Origin: Azolla caroliniana
Taxonomy: Eukaryota > Polypodiophyta
Direction: 5' to 3'
Assembly (NCBI GenBank): GCA_043228905.1
Contig: JBHGNT010000004.1
Coordinates: forward strand, 16,802,001 to 16,866,000
Length of the DNA: 64,000 nucleotides
Below the pieces are notes generated by a model. The model had not been told where the DNA came from, searched no databases, and worked only from the letters and a program-made list of their open reading frames with translations. This document shows, piece by piece, positions 34,701 to 46,421 of this stretch (positions within the stretch are counted from its first letter, which is position 1; every line of letters begins with the position of its first letter). The position numbers and the translations under genes were made by a program.

Positions 34701-35134
34701 ATAGGGCGCATAAGGCCCTCAAGGTACTATTGTCACAGGCACCGGTAGTACAACCTCCGGATTGGAGTAAAGAATTTCATGTGTTCGTGGACGCCTCCGA
34801 CATCACAATCGGAAGCATACTTATGCAGCTTACGGAGCCAAAGTGGTACCGGCCAGTGTACTATGCCAGCCGAAAGCTATCCCAAGCAGAACGAAACTAC
34901 TCTACCACGGAATGGGAAGCTCTAGGGATGATCTACAGTGTGACAAAGTTTCGGCACTATTTATTGGGAAGGAAGTTTTCCTTCCATGTAGATCATTCGG
35001 CACTCCTTTACCTGGTGTCCAAGGCGTCACTCACCGGCAAATTGGCCCGGTGGACCTTATTGTTATAGGAGTTCGAGTTTGAAATATTCCACCGACCCAG
35101 TATACAGCATGCCGTAGCGGATTACTTAAGCCGA
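31787..35134 (+). pseudogene. G4 polyprotein: gag end, protease, RT and RNase H
   Basis: One frame runs for 1093 codons. It has two CxxC-type clusters (CTTCLNSEHSALEC and CVICQSKSHMTDRC) and a zinc knuckle CYYCRQEGHYSNQC (near 32588). A retropepsin core reads VIDGGSGVNVISLRTC. RT follows with VVVPKKNGKIRVCVNYRKLN and the catalytic VFLDDFAVYS, then RNase H with VFVDASDITIGSIL and the C-terminal VDHSALLYLVSKAS. TAG at 35066-35068 follows WTLLL and precedes EFEFEIFHRPS; CAG is usual here. Apart from that stop the enzymes look intact. Confidence 0.92.
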
Positions 35135-36730
35135 TTGGAGTCCGGAGAGACGGGTGACGGAGTACCGGATGAGTTTTCGGATGCGGAGCTGTTTCGAGTC
35201 ACTACGGAGACGGCAACAGATGAGACAGTGGCCCAGGAAGACAAGTGGCTCACAAATATGCACCAGTTTCTGAGCACAGGACTGCCTCCGGAAGAGCTGA
35301 ACCGGGACAAACGGAAACGCCTGGCGGTGCAAACCCGACATTTCTGCTTACTGCAAGACACACTGTACCACAAGGGCGCGAACGGCATAGGGAGACGGGC
35401 GGTGCGCAGTGATGAAAAGGAACTGATACTGAGGGAAGCCCACTGTGGAGTTGCCGGAGGTCACTATGTCGGAGATGTGACGGCCAGAAAAATATGGCAA
35501 AGTGGTCTATGGTGGCCAACGACATTAAGAGATGCGGTACGGTACGCAAAAGAATGTGACCTATGCCAGAGAATGGGCCAGCCAACGGAGCAGGCTCGTA
35601 TGCCACACCAGCCGGTACTACCACTCGAGCCATTCCAAAAGTGGGGGCTGGACTTTGTAGGACCGTTCAAGCCACCGACAATGAGAACAGGTAATCGGTA
35701 CGTTATCGTTGCTACAGATTACTGCATGAAATGGGTGGAGGCCAAAGCTTTACGGGATAACACCGCTGCGTCAACGACAAAGTTTCTATATGAGTACATC
35801 TGGTGCCGTTACGGATGCCCCATCGAATTGATAAGTGACCATGGGGGGCACTTTCTCGGATAAGTAGTGGAAAGCCTAATGACCTTCTATGCCGTGGTCC
35901 ACAAACGAAGCACAACTTACTATCCACAGGCGAACGGATTAGCGGAATCAACAAACAAGACGCTCCAGAATATCCTTCGGAAGATCGTCAACGAGAACCG
36001 GATGGATTGGGACACAAAGCTACATAGCGCGCTTTGGGCATACCGGACGGCATACAAAACGAGCATCCAAACAACACCGTTCCGGTTGGCGTTCGGACTC
36101 GAGGCGGTCATACCGGTAGAATTCCAAGTACTTAGCTTACGGATCCAGCTACGAGAACGGCTGAACGAGAAGGAGTCGGAGACAATAAGGTTGACAGCGC
36201 TGTGTGAGCTCGAGGAACAACGGTTGGCCAACATCCTACATTTAGAATTGGAGCAACGGCGACGGAAAGCATTCGTAGACCGGCACAGGAAAGGTAACGA
36301 AAAAACGTTCGCAATCGGCAAACCGGTGTTAGTATTCCAAACCCGGATGGGCAAGATGCCGGGTAAACTAAGGTTTAGATGGACCGGACCGTATTGGCTA
36401 ACACGGGAGTATAATGGGTCCTACCAGTTAGGGACACTTGCCGGCGAAGTGCTAGGCAAATGGGTCAACGGATTCCGGTTAAAGGCATATAGAGGACCGA
36501 TGCCTAAGAACCCGTTTGAGCAAAGGACCGACGGAAACCACCAAGACGTCGGAAGCCGCCAAGACATGGCTGAAGCAACATGGGCTCGAGGGCTTCTTGA
36601 TGATGATGGAAGTACCGCCACACAAAGAAGCCGACAAAGTGATCAAGGAAATCGATACAGAGGTCATAACGGTAGAGGCGATTCGAGCGTTAACAGGCCT
36701 GCCGGAGGGAGGCATACTCACGATCGATAA
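35135..36730 (+). pseudogene. G4 integrase
   Basis: In frame with the RT part. The zinc module reads HCGVAGGHYVGDVTARKIWQ, then CDLCQRMG. The core has WGLDFVGPF (D), ELISDHGGHFLG (D) and QANGLAESTNK (E). The GPY module is WTGPYWLTREYNGSYQL. One in-frame TAA at 35861-35863 splits it after HFLG. Past about 36510 the frame is Arg/Gly/Asp-rich and unlike integrase. It overlaps the start of the next ORF, so its true end may be earlier. Confidence 0.9.
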
Positions 36731-39136
36731 TCCAACCCCGGAGCAACTCATCAGGTATTTTGGTGAGTACTCTCTAGCTAGCAAGGGCTACCGGACACAA
36801 GGCGGCGGAGATATGTTGTTCCGCGAAATTACTCGTGTGCTCCATGAATACGGCCACGTGTACCCTAGACCCCTTGTCATGCCGCAGAACCGGACAGGGA
36901 TGATCATCGCCACCTATGAAGGGATCAAGGTGGATTGGCCGGTATTGATCGCAGACGGGTTGTGTGTGGCGATCGAGATCATCAGAGGCAAAGACGGCAA
37001 AGAAGGCCGAGACGGACGAAGGATATGGCACGCCGTAACGCAGTGGCTCACCTTGTTGGTGCCACCCGTTCAGACCGTCCAGCCCAAGAAGTGAGGAAGA
37101 GTGCCGGACGGCACCCCAAGGACGACTTTCAAACGGCAACAGTTGTTGGCCTCGAAGGCCACTAAGGGAAAGGCGGCGGATGCAGAACAGGAGGCAGCAG
37201 GAAGCGGCAGCCAGAAGCGCCCAACGGAGGCGCAGGAGGAACCATCGGCACGGCCCGTAAAGGTCACACTCCGCCGACCGGTGAATCGAGAAGCGGATCC
37301 CAGGAGGAGGAAATAGAGGAGGAGCCTACGGAGCACCTCCAGCGACGGTCGTCGGCAAGGACCGTTGAGACAGCCGGGAAACGTTCGGACCCTCAGACGG
37401 AGGGAACACCGGCTCCCCATATTGAGACTCCCACGCCAAGGAAGGAACCGGAACCGGTGCAGATGGCACCGGAAACAGAAGCCCTGGCACCACCGGCAAC
37501 ACCCGCAAGTCCCATCCCGCGAGAGTCGGAAAGGTCAATGCAGCCTCCCTCGGTCAGCCAAGAAGAAGCGCAAGGGGAAGCAGTACAGGAGGATGGTCCA
37601 CAGGCAGAAACGGAACTGCAACTCGGCGCAACCAGGCGGGACCACCCCTCTACAAGTGAGCCCATCGGTCAAATCTCCGTGCAAGCACAACAAGGCACCG
37701 GTAGCCTGTGGCTCCGGTGGATAGGCGAACAGATAGCCGGAGCAGTGGGGTATATAGAGGCGGAAGAAAGAGCGCAAAGCGAACGGTTGCTCGTCACAAC
37801 CGAACAACTAGAGACGGCCCGGTCCAGAATCCGGTGCCTTGAAAAAGTCTTGGATGAGGTCACGACAGAGATGGCCAAAATACGGATCCAATCACCGGTG
37901 ACTTCGGTAAGTGTATAGAATAAAGAAACGGAACGACCTGTACATAGCAATAAAACCCCGGCAACGAAAACCGTTCCGGCGAGAGATGCGGCGCAAGCTC
38001 AGGAGCTTGCGGAATTGAGAGAGGAACTTGCCGCACAAGAAGCGCTAAGGAGCCGTGAACGAGAATTGAAGACAGCGGCCGAAGACGAATTAAAGAAGAC
38101 TGCTGAGAACCTACGTCGGGCAGAGGAGAGCCTCCGGAAAGGCCATCAAGTGTACGACCGGCTAAAGGAGGAGAAAGACAAAGTGCTGCAGGAAAAGGAC
38201 AAGCTACGGAAAACGGCGGAAATAGAGATTGAACAGCTAAAGGAAGAGCTCCGCCAGCAGAAGGAACGCGAGGACCGGGCCCGTCGTCAGATCAATGCAC
38301 GGCTCAAGCAAAAGACGGATGATTTTGAGCACCTGCACTGGGACTACAAACGGTTGGAAACGGAGCATAAAGAACGGATGGCCGAGCTCCAGCAGGCAGT
38401 TGACCGGGCCGCGACGGCGATCGCCGACGAACGGGCGGAAAATACAAGACGCTTGGACGAGGCGGAGAAGGTCCGGATGGAACTCCAGAGGCAGCAGCAG
38501 GAAGACAAAGAGAGAGCGTCAACAGTATTGCAGAAATTACAAAGCACATATCAAAGGCAATTGATGCATTACCAGGCGCAGGCGAAGGACAACATCAAAA
38601 TCATCAAACAACTGAAGGAGGAACAGCAAGCGGCGGAAACCAAATCGCAATTGGGAACGAGCTGGATTCAATCCATCCTCCGGGCATGGCTGAATCAGAC
38701 AAAACACTTGATTGATGAAAGCTCCGTAAAATGGTGGACAAAGTGGGCACAAAACGCGGCGGAACTCGAGTTGCTACGGGCGGATGTGGCAAACCGGCGG
38801 AAGGAAGGAGATGACTGTTATACGTTGACTTCCGAGGACTTCACCGCCATACGGGACGAGCTGGCCGACGACTTCCAAGTCCTAGCAGATGAACAACTGG
38901 CGCAGGTCAGGCAGCTCGTAGTTCAGCTGGACGATGATAGGCTGGACGCTCAAATCCAGTTTGAAAGCTACGAGCGGTCCCGGGTACGGGAGGCGGCAAC
39001 GGTTAACCTTAGTGATGAGGAACCGTCGTCGGCTGAGGGCCAGCCGGGAACCAGTCAACCGGAGACCACTACGACGCAGGGAGCAACGACGGAGACACCG
39101 GTGTCAGAGCCACAATCAGAGGAGCAGCCACAGCAG
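36600..39136 (+). pseudogene. G4 extra ORF (ORF-X) with long coiled coil
   Basis: The first in-frame ATG is 36600 (MMMEVPPHKEADKVIKEIDT), though the frame is open from about 36482 and overlaps integrase in another frame. The N-terminal ~165 residues are folded-looking (AIRALTGLPEGG, EITRVLHEYGHVYPRP, VDWPVLIADGLCVAIEIIRG). They recall the plant-transposon/mobile-domain proteins of Tat and Athila elements. A Pro/Glu/Gln-rich linker comes next, then from about 37990 a heptad-rich coiled coil of ~200 residues (LREELAAQEALRSREREL onward). The end has WWTKWAQNAAELELLRAD and an acidic tail. TGA at 37092, a frame change between 37095 and 37314, and TAG at 37916 break it. The 3' end is fused into the truncated LTR. 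Function unknown. Confidence 0.7.
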
Positions 39137-39443
39137 CCGATCCCGAACAGGTGCGGATGGCACCGTTTTGTAATACAGACCGGAAACCTATTTAAAGGCC
39201 CGGATACAATGTAATAGTTAGCGGTTAATTAATGAAAGCTTAAGCGTTGTTATCTCTCTGTGTTAATTGCCGTTCTGTCTTAATTGTTATATCTTACGCG
39301 TGTTATGAAAAACGATCCTAATAAGTAACTTAATTAAGTCGGATTAAGCGTTGAAGTCTAATCTGGTTGCCGTAACACCCTTTGCTGAAGTGTCTCCCGT
39401 AGACACCCTGTGTTAGGCCATTGTTCGGCCCAAAGAGTTAACA
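39137..39443 (+). repeat. G4 3' LTR, first 127 bp missing
   Basis: Matches 30494-30800 of the 5' LTR with about eight differences. The deletion joins the coding sequence of ORF-X (after QPQQP) directly to the LTR, removing the polypurine tract. The reading frame continues into the LTR by chance to 39214. Confidence 0.9.
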
Positions 39444-40285
39444 AGACTGACGCCGGCAATTATGGCATACCGGACAAGGCCAAGCCTACTGGGTACCAAC
39501 TGAGCACCAAGATAGAAAGAACGACGAACCTACGAAAGGTCCTCGAAGAGCGGATCCTCGATAGCAAGGTGGAGTTGTCGTTGAGGGAGGTGCTTGGAAT
39601 CGCCAAGAAGGAGTTCCACTACTCCAGTCTGGACTTGGTGAAGCGCAAACGGCTCTCCACGGAACCGGAGCCGGAGAAGCCCGTGGACGTGTGGACTATG
39701 CACTTAGAGGATGTGGCCCTGGAGGACGAGTTGGCGGAAAGCCATTGTTCTAAATTACACTAGGCTAGAGCCACTACTGAGACTCTTGTCCGGATCGGGG
39801 ATGTGCAAGAGCCGGTAGTGGCGCTTATAGACCATGGATCCGAGATCAATCTGATGTCCATGGACTTTTACAAAAAGGGGAAATGGCCGATCAACACCAA
39901 ACAGGCTGGAAGATACGCACGACGACCCGCGCAATGCAGGAGCTGCACGGGGCGTGCCCGAACGTATGCGTGAAGATCGGCGACGTTGAGATAGACCAAC
40001 ACTTTTTTGTCCAAGAAACGTCCTCACACCTAGTGATACTCGACGAACTATACATCACGGCAACACGCATGGAGACAAAGGTGCTCGACAACGGCTCGGC
40101 ATACGCGCGCGTGAAGAGTCAAAACGGTAAGGCCGAATTTCTGACCGTAAGGCCGAATCATGAGCGTAACCGCGAGACTCTCGGCGGCGACAACTGAGGG
40201 GATTTTTAAAGAGGGCTATCAAGGCGTGGGGCCGCGATAGTCCGGAAGCGCTGGAGAAACCCCACACCTATACCATAGGACGTTT
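39444..40285 (+). pseudogene. G2 gag end and protease
   Basis: Resumes G2 after G4. The first frame has IERTTNLRKVLEERILDSKV and LREVLGIAKKEF, then TAG at 39761 where G3 has TGG. The retropepsin region is VVALIDHGSEINLMSMDFY and, after a small insertion near 39900, ITATRMETKVLDNGSAYARV. TGA at 40195 replaces the CGA seen in G3. The conserved GATTTTTAAAG terminator block follows at 40201-40211. The sequence then breaks off at about 40285, in the gag-pol joint, and G3 begins. Confidence 0.85.
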
Positions 40286-42284
40286 CGGAGGGAAAGACGC
40301 CACAAGTTATTTGGAGGCTTACCGGGCCGAAATGATCATGAGGGATATCCCGGTGGACAGGCGGCTGTCCGGATTCCCTCGGGTGGTGACGTTGGGCATC
40401 CATGTGGAGGTGCTCGAGGTGCTGGCCAGATGCCAGACTTGGGAGGAGTTTGAGCTGCAACTCCTCGAGAAGTACGGGTTTGACGACTTGCTTCGGCTGT
40501 CGAGGCGGGACTTCATGGCGTTGGTGGAAAGCCCCGGAAAAGTGAGGAACACGTCGGTGCTCCTCCAGGAGTTCGAAAAACGGTTCGCGCGGCTGTCAAC
40601 GCTAGACCGGACGGTGCTCGAAACAAGTCGAGTACTGCTGTTTGTCAAGTCGGTGGATGCGCTCGATAGGGAAAAGGTAGGGCCCCTATTGGAAACGGAC
40701 GAAGGGCTCACGACGGACTGGGCCGTGGTAAAATGGGTCTGCAGCCGTTTCGACAAACGGTCGTGATTGGAGTGATGGAAGCACTTCGGGGTCGGGGCCG
40801 GTCCCGGGGAGGAGGCTCGAGGAGCCGGTTCCGGTGCCGACTGGGAGGAAGGAAGAGACCCGAATCTGGCCGGAGTCGGGGTCAGCATCGAACGACGTGG
40901 TCAGAGGCCCATCCGGAGGAGCTAACACAGATAGTGCGTGAACCTGCAGATCGCACACGCCCGAAGAGACAGCGGTGAACAACCTCAAGACCGGAGTTCG
41001 CCGGCTGGGCAGCGGTGCATGTGGTGTGATGTGATTGGTCACATTCGGAAGGATTGCGCAGATTTCGCCGACGCGCTCAGGACCAACGTGGTGTACCTCT
41101 TGAACGGGCGGGTGCACGCGAGCGAGACCCGAAGAGCCCTGGAACTTAATACAGGGCGTGGTGGAATGAAGAGGTTGATGGAAGAGGCCGCGGCACGGCA
41201 CGTCGAAGCCGTTAACTACTCAGTGTCGGCGGGAATTCGGGTCGGGGGTGATGAGACCTGGAAGGCGAAGGACTCCGGATTTTGGCCGCTAGTGCTAGAA
41301 GGCCTCTCCGGAGTTCGGCTGAGGAAGGAAGAGGCGGACCACGCGGAACAACGGGTTCAGGAGGTCACCGGTTGGGACGATCCGTTCGAAGAGAAAACGG
41401 GCTTCGTAGAAGCCGCTTGCCAGAACTACGAGGTTCTAGTGGAGGACAAACGGGCAGGAAAGGCCGGAGGGGTTGGCCCCCCGAGGTATGAAACCCGGTT
41501 CGGATCGAAACCGACCGGTGCCGGCAACCCGGGTGTGCCGGATGGGAAGAAGCAGTCGGGGTTTCGGTTGAGCACCGAAATCGAGAGAGCAACGGACCTA
41601 CGGAAGGTCCTTGAAGAGCGAATCCTCGACAGTAAAGTGGAGATGTCGTTGCGGGAGGTGTTGGGAATCGCCAAGAGGGAGTTCCACGACTCTATCGTAG
41701 ACTTGGTGAAGCGGAAGAGGCTCTCGACGGAGCCGGAACCGGAGAAGCCGGTGGAAGTGCGGACCATGCACCTGGAAGATGGAGCCCTGGAAGATGAGCT
41801 GGCAGGAAGCCACTACACGAAGCCGCATTGGGCCAGGGCGACTACGGAAACCCCTGTACGGATCGGCAACATTCTAGAACCGGTGGTGGCGTTGGTAGAC
41901 CATGGATCCGAAATCAACCTGATGTCCATGGATTTCTACAAGAAGGGTAAATGGCCGATCAACACCAAGCATGGCCGGAAGATACGGGCAGCGACGCGCG
42001 CCACGGAAGAACTACATGGGGCCTGTCTGAATGTACGGGTGAAAATCGGTGATGTCGAGATCGACCATCACTTCTTCGTGCAGGAGACGTCCTCGCATCC
42101 GGTTATACTAGGAGAGCCATATATCACGGTTGCACGGATGGAGACCAAGGTGCTGGACAACGGTTCAGCCTATGCAAGAGTCAAGAGCCAGGACGAGCTT
42201 CACTCGGTCCAGTTCCTAACGGTGCGACCAAACCACGAGCGTAACCGCGAGGCCCTCGGCAGTGAAACACGAGGGGATTTTTAG
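40286..42284 (+). pseudogene. G3 gag and protease
   Basis: Two stretches in the same frame, to 40766 and from about 40938, with several stops between. The capsid has WEEFELQLLEKYGFDDLLRL and RFARLSTLDRTVLETSRVLL. The knuckle is CMWCDVIGHIRKDC. The family block is LNTGRGGMKRLMEEAAARH. The protease core is VVALVDHGSEINLMSMDFY, with DHG where most retropepsins have DSG or DTG. It ends RGDF with TAG at 42282-42284, inside GATTTTTAG. Confidence 0.88.
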
Positions 42285-45200
42285 AGAGGGCTATCAAGGC
42301 GTGGGGCCGCGATAGTCCGGACACCCAGGAAGAACCCCACAAAGGTACAGTACAGAAGAAGACCTGTACCATAGGTAGGAAATTTTGGTTCTCCGACAAC
42401 GGAGGTTGTACTATAACCAGCGTCAGCGGCAGGGAGAGGAAGCGAGCGGAGGAGCGGCTCAGGGGATGCGGAGTCCTCTTCCCCGATGAGGGCATCAGCG
42501 GCGCCGTGGAGGTGGTCTCTTTTGACGACACCTTGGGCGAACTACGAAAGGTGATCGGTGAAGACCTTAGAGAAGACTGGACCGTTCCAGTGGGGTCAAT
42601 GGGAATGTACGAAGTCATCGCAGACTTCGGGGAAAGGATCGGGTCGGATCGGACGGCCCACGTGGATATGAAATACAAGACTGTGGACCAGAAGGTGAGG
42701 CCAGTCGCGGCACCCTTGCCTGAGGGCAGCGAGGAGCGGATAAAAGGGGTCGCGTCGGACCCAAGTTTACGAAATCCGGCTGGCATAGGGCACCGGTTCA
42801 TCGACATAACGCTACGGGAGCTCAAGGTCGGTGGGGGCGGCTTCCTACTGCCGGCAGAGGAGGACCGGTTTCAGAGAATGCTCAGGAGGCACTGGAAGGC
42901 TTTCGCATTCTTACTGGAGGAGATCGGGTGCGTAGACCCGATAGTTGTCGAACCGATGGTGATCTTCACGGTACCGCATGTACCGTGGAATCTCAAGCCG
43001 ATTCCGGTGCCAAGAGTTCACATCCCAAAGTTGATGGAGCTCCTAAAGCAAAAGGTGGAGATGGGCATCCTCGAACCGTCGAGTGCCCCGTACTCGAATC
43101 GGTGGTTTACGGTGCCGAAGAAGAACGGCACGCTGCGCTTCATCCAAGACCTACAACCGGTCAACAAGGTGACCATCCGTAATGCAGGGATCGGACCGAC
43201 CATAGACGAGTTCGCGGAGGCCTTCGTTGAAAGGTCGATGTCTTCTGTCGGTGATCTGTACTCGGGGTACGATCAGTTCCAACTAGCCGTGGAGAGCAGA
43301 GACATTACGACGATGCGGACTCCTCTCGGCCTAGTGCGGATGTGTACCCTGCCACCAGGAGGGACGAACTCAGTGGCTCACATGGTGAACGCGATGAACA
43401 AAGTGCTCAGGGATTGTATCCCAGACATCACCATGCCGTTCTAAGACGACATCCCGATCAAGGGATGCCCGGTGGAGAAAAGGGATGAGGCAATCGGGCC
43501 GGACGGATGTCGGAATTTCGTGGTGTCCCACATCGATGATTGCGAGAAGGTGCTGTAGAGACTAGAGCGTGCGAGGCTCACCTTCTCTGGGGAAAAATCG
43601 GCCTTCGGACATTCGGAGATCTTGGTGGTCAGACACCTATGCAGGCCTTACGGTAGGAAACCGTCTCCGGCAAAGGTAGAGGCCATCTCCGCGATGAGGA
43701 ACGTTTGCGGGTCGGTCACGGAGGTCCGCAAATTCTTGGGGGCATGCGCGTTCTACCACATCTGGATCCCGCACTACGCACATGTCGCGGAACCCCTCTA
43801 CGGACTATTGAAAAAGGGGCGTAGCTTTGAGTGGAGGACGGAGCACACGGAGTCAGTTCGAAGACTAAAGGAGGCGCTTACGGCAGCGCGGGCTCTCCGT
43901 AAAGCGGTTTGCGGCAAGGATGTTCCCATCTGCGTAACGGTGGACACCAACCCGACCGGGATCGGGTGGGTAATCAGTCAGGAGGACAAGGGCGGCGTAC
44001 GATTCCCGATCTGGTTCGGGGCGAAGGTATTGAGCGAGCGGCAGTGAGGGTACGCCCAAGTTAAGCGCGAACTTTGGGATGTCATTTCGGCAGTCAAGGC
44101 CGACAAGGATTATCTGATCGAGACGGAGGTGATTATCGAGAAGGACTGCCTGCCGGATGCGCGACACCGGACCTAGCAATGCTCCGGTAGATAGCGTACA
44201 TTAAGTCCCTGAACCCGGAGATACGGCACATCTCCAGAAAGGACAATGCCATGGCCGACATGCTTTCGAGGGCAAGGTTCAACGACAAAGACGGCATGGT
44301 TTCGGAAGACGAAGAAGTCGGCGAGGACTTCTTCGGGTCGGCTAACGTAACGACGAGGAAATGGAACACTCCGGCGCTTAACGAATTTGACGAAAGCAGG
44401 TACGACGGGGAGTGGCTCCAAATCGGGAGGTTCCTACGGACGCTGACGCCGGACGCAGCATGGGCGAGAGAGGAGGCGAGCAGGATATGGAGGAAGGCGT
44501 ATCGATTCTTCCTGCGGCACGGGTGCATATGGAAGCACCCAAAGAAGAGAAGCGGCATCCCACTCCGAGTAGTGGCAAAGAAAGAAGAACAGGGGAGACT
44601 ATTGGCGGCATTCCACGAGAGCCCATGGGCCGGACACCGCGGAACGTGGGCCACGTTCGAGAAGCTGAAGGAGAAGTACTAGTGGCCGAGGCTATACCAG
44701 GACGTGCATCGGTTCGTAACGACTTGCGAAAGCTGTCAGATACACTCCGTAGTCTGACACCGGGACGAGCTACACCCGACCTTCCCGCCTACGGTCCATT
44801 TCAAGTGGATGGTGGACTTGGTGACGATGCCTATGGGGGTAGGATAGATGTGATACCTGGTGCTTGCACGGGAAGACTTAACGAACCAGGTGGAAGGCCG
44901 TGCACTGCAAAGCAAGACAACCGCGGCGGTATGCCGGTTCCTGATCGAAGAAGTAGTGTGTCGGTACGGGTGCGTCGGGAGGATCGTGGTGGACCGGGGA
45001 GAGCTGGATGCACGGGAGGCCGAGGAGTTGTTCGACCAACTAGGCGTCAAACTCTCCCTCACCACGGCGTACAATCCGGAGGCGAACAGAAAGGTGGAAC
45101 GTGGGCACGGACCGATTGTAAAGGCGTTGGAGCGTGCATGCGGTGGGCAGGTCGGGAATTGGCCTCGACTCCTTCCTTACGCGCTATGGGCGGACCGGAC

Positions 45201-45750
45201 TACGCACAGTTCGGTGACAGGGTTTATGCTGGCGGAGCTAATGTACGGACAAAAGCCGATCATGCCGGTGGAACGGACGATTTCTTCGTGGGCGGCGGTA
45301 GATTGGAAGGACGAAATGAGCCGGGAGGAGTTGCTGGCGGCGCAGATTCGGCAACTCGAGCGGAGGCCGGAGGACGTGATACAGGCGAAGGAAAAGCTGC
45401 GAGCGGCAAGGGAGCGGAACAAGACCCGGTTCAACTGGACGCATTGGTTGCGACCAAAGAAGATCGAGGAAGGCGACTGGGTCTTGGTATACGACAGCAA
45501 CCTCGACAATCAGCACAAGGCGGTGTGAAAGTTTGCTAGGAGATGGTTCGGGCCATACATGGTGACGAGCACGAACGACAACGGCACGTACCACCTCGCG
45601 GAACTCGACGGGACACGGTTAGTGGTGATGGTGGCCGGAAAGCGGATCAAAGCTTTCAAAAAGCAGTTCGAAGATGAGTCGGAGCCTGCGAGCGGGAGCG
45701 ACAACAACGATCAGTTCGGGTTCGGCGGAGAATCGGAGAGCAACGAGTGA
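42285..45750 (+). pseudogene. G3 RT, RNase H and integrase
   Basis: The pol frame (-1 to gag) is open from before the gag stop to TAA at 43442. RT has WFTVPKKNGTLRFIQDLQPV and DLYSGYDQFQLAVESRD. The catalytic box is MPF, stop, DDIPIKGC, so the stop replaces the residue before DD. Later parts are RNase H (VTVDTNPTGIGWVISQ), the integrase zinc module (FHESPWAGHRGTWATF, CESCQ), core (FKWMVDLV, VDRGELD, NPEANRKVERGH) and GPYMV tail. Further stops lie at 43556, 44045 and 44680, and a frame-changing deletion at about 44160. It is dead, but the G5 copy gives the intact version of each site. Confidence 0.9.
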
Positions 45751-45819
45751 GGCCAGGTTTCTTCGATATCTACTCATCTCTGGCGCATACCGGTGGATGC
45801 GCGGTTTGGTGGGGGTGGA

Positions 45820-46421
45820 TGTCGTGAAGAAAACCGGCCATAGGAGGAATCAGAGAGAAAGCGCGTAAACGGGCCCTTATATGGATGGACGCGTGACTTG
45901 TTATTTGTACACGAACCGGTGGATGTAAATACTAAGCCGCACGCATTTATTAGGGGAGGGAATTGTGCGTATCCCGGTCAGAGGGACAGGGAATAAAGGG
46001 AAGAGGACAAGGGAAAACGGGTATCTCGTGTTGGGAAAGGAAAAGGGGTTGCTGCAGAAGGGAAGGAGGGAGCTCTCTCTCTTCGACTCGAATCGTTGCT
46101 CTCTGCGGGTGTCGGGAGGTCGCTGCCTCTGCTTCGTGGACAGCCCGTGTGCTTCCAGCAGAGTCGCTCCCTTTCCCCTTTTGTTTCTTTGAGTCGTGTG
46201 ACTATTGTCGGTGTGCGTGAGTAGGGTCCCCGTGTCGGGTCCGTCGCCGCTTTGTCGGTTGTAACTGTCGGAGTTTGTAATCTCTTGTCATTATAATTAA
46301 GTGTTACGTTCTATATCTCTCTTTCTTGCTTTGACGGGTCGGTGAATCTCTCTCTCTCTCCTCGGTCCAAGACCCCCGTGGTCCCGCCCCTTTCTACACG
46401 TACGCGCGTAACAACGTGACA
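45820..46421 (+). repeat. G3 3' LTR
   Basis: 602 bp from TGTCGTGAAGAAAACCGG to CGTAACAACGTGACA. Its last ~60 bp (GGTCCAAGACCCCCGTGGTC, TTTCTACACG) are shared with the E3 LTR end. It is alone, since the 5' partner is lost. Confidence 0.88.

Larger units (their letters stand above)
30367..39443 (+). mobile_element. G4: Ty3/gypsy element with an extra ORF after integrase
   Basis: The 5' LTR 30367-30800 and a 5'-truncated 3' LTR 39137-39443 enclose gag, zinc knuckle, protease, RT, RNase H and integrase in one frame, followed by about 2.5 kb encoding a further protein with a long coiled coil. Flanks AGAGT (30362-30366) and AGACT (39444-39448) are a 5-bp target duplication with one mismatch. The LTR copies differ at about 8 of 307 comparable bases. 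There is no chromodomain. An extra sense ORF between integrase and the 3' LTR is typical of the Tat/Athila side of plant Ty3/gypsy, but I cannot confirm the lineage. Confidence 0.92.
40286..46421 (+). mobile_element. G3: sister of G2, lacking its 5' LTR
   Basis: Begins abruptly at gag residue ~45 (GRFGGKDATSYLEAYRAEM). It goes through knuckle, protease, the -1 gag-pol joint, RT, RNase H and integrase to a polypurine tract (GGTGGGGGTGGA) and one LTR (45820-46421). Directly after the LTR, G2 integrase resumes in the middle of its core. The simplest history is this: G3 inserted in G2 integrase, then one deletion removed most of G2 pol together with the 5' LTR and gag start of G3. Confidence 0.85.

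Noticed and set aside
36516-36599. ORF-X start at 36516
   Set aside because: The frame there opens with TTG, not ATG. The first in-frame ATG is 36600, so the upstream 28 codons count only if translation enters from the integrase frame.
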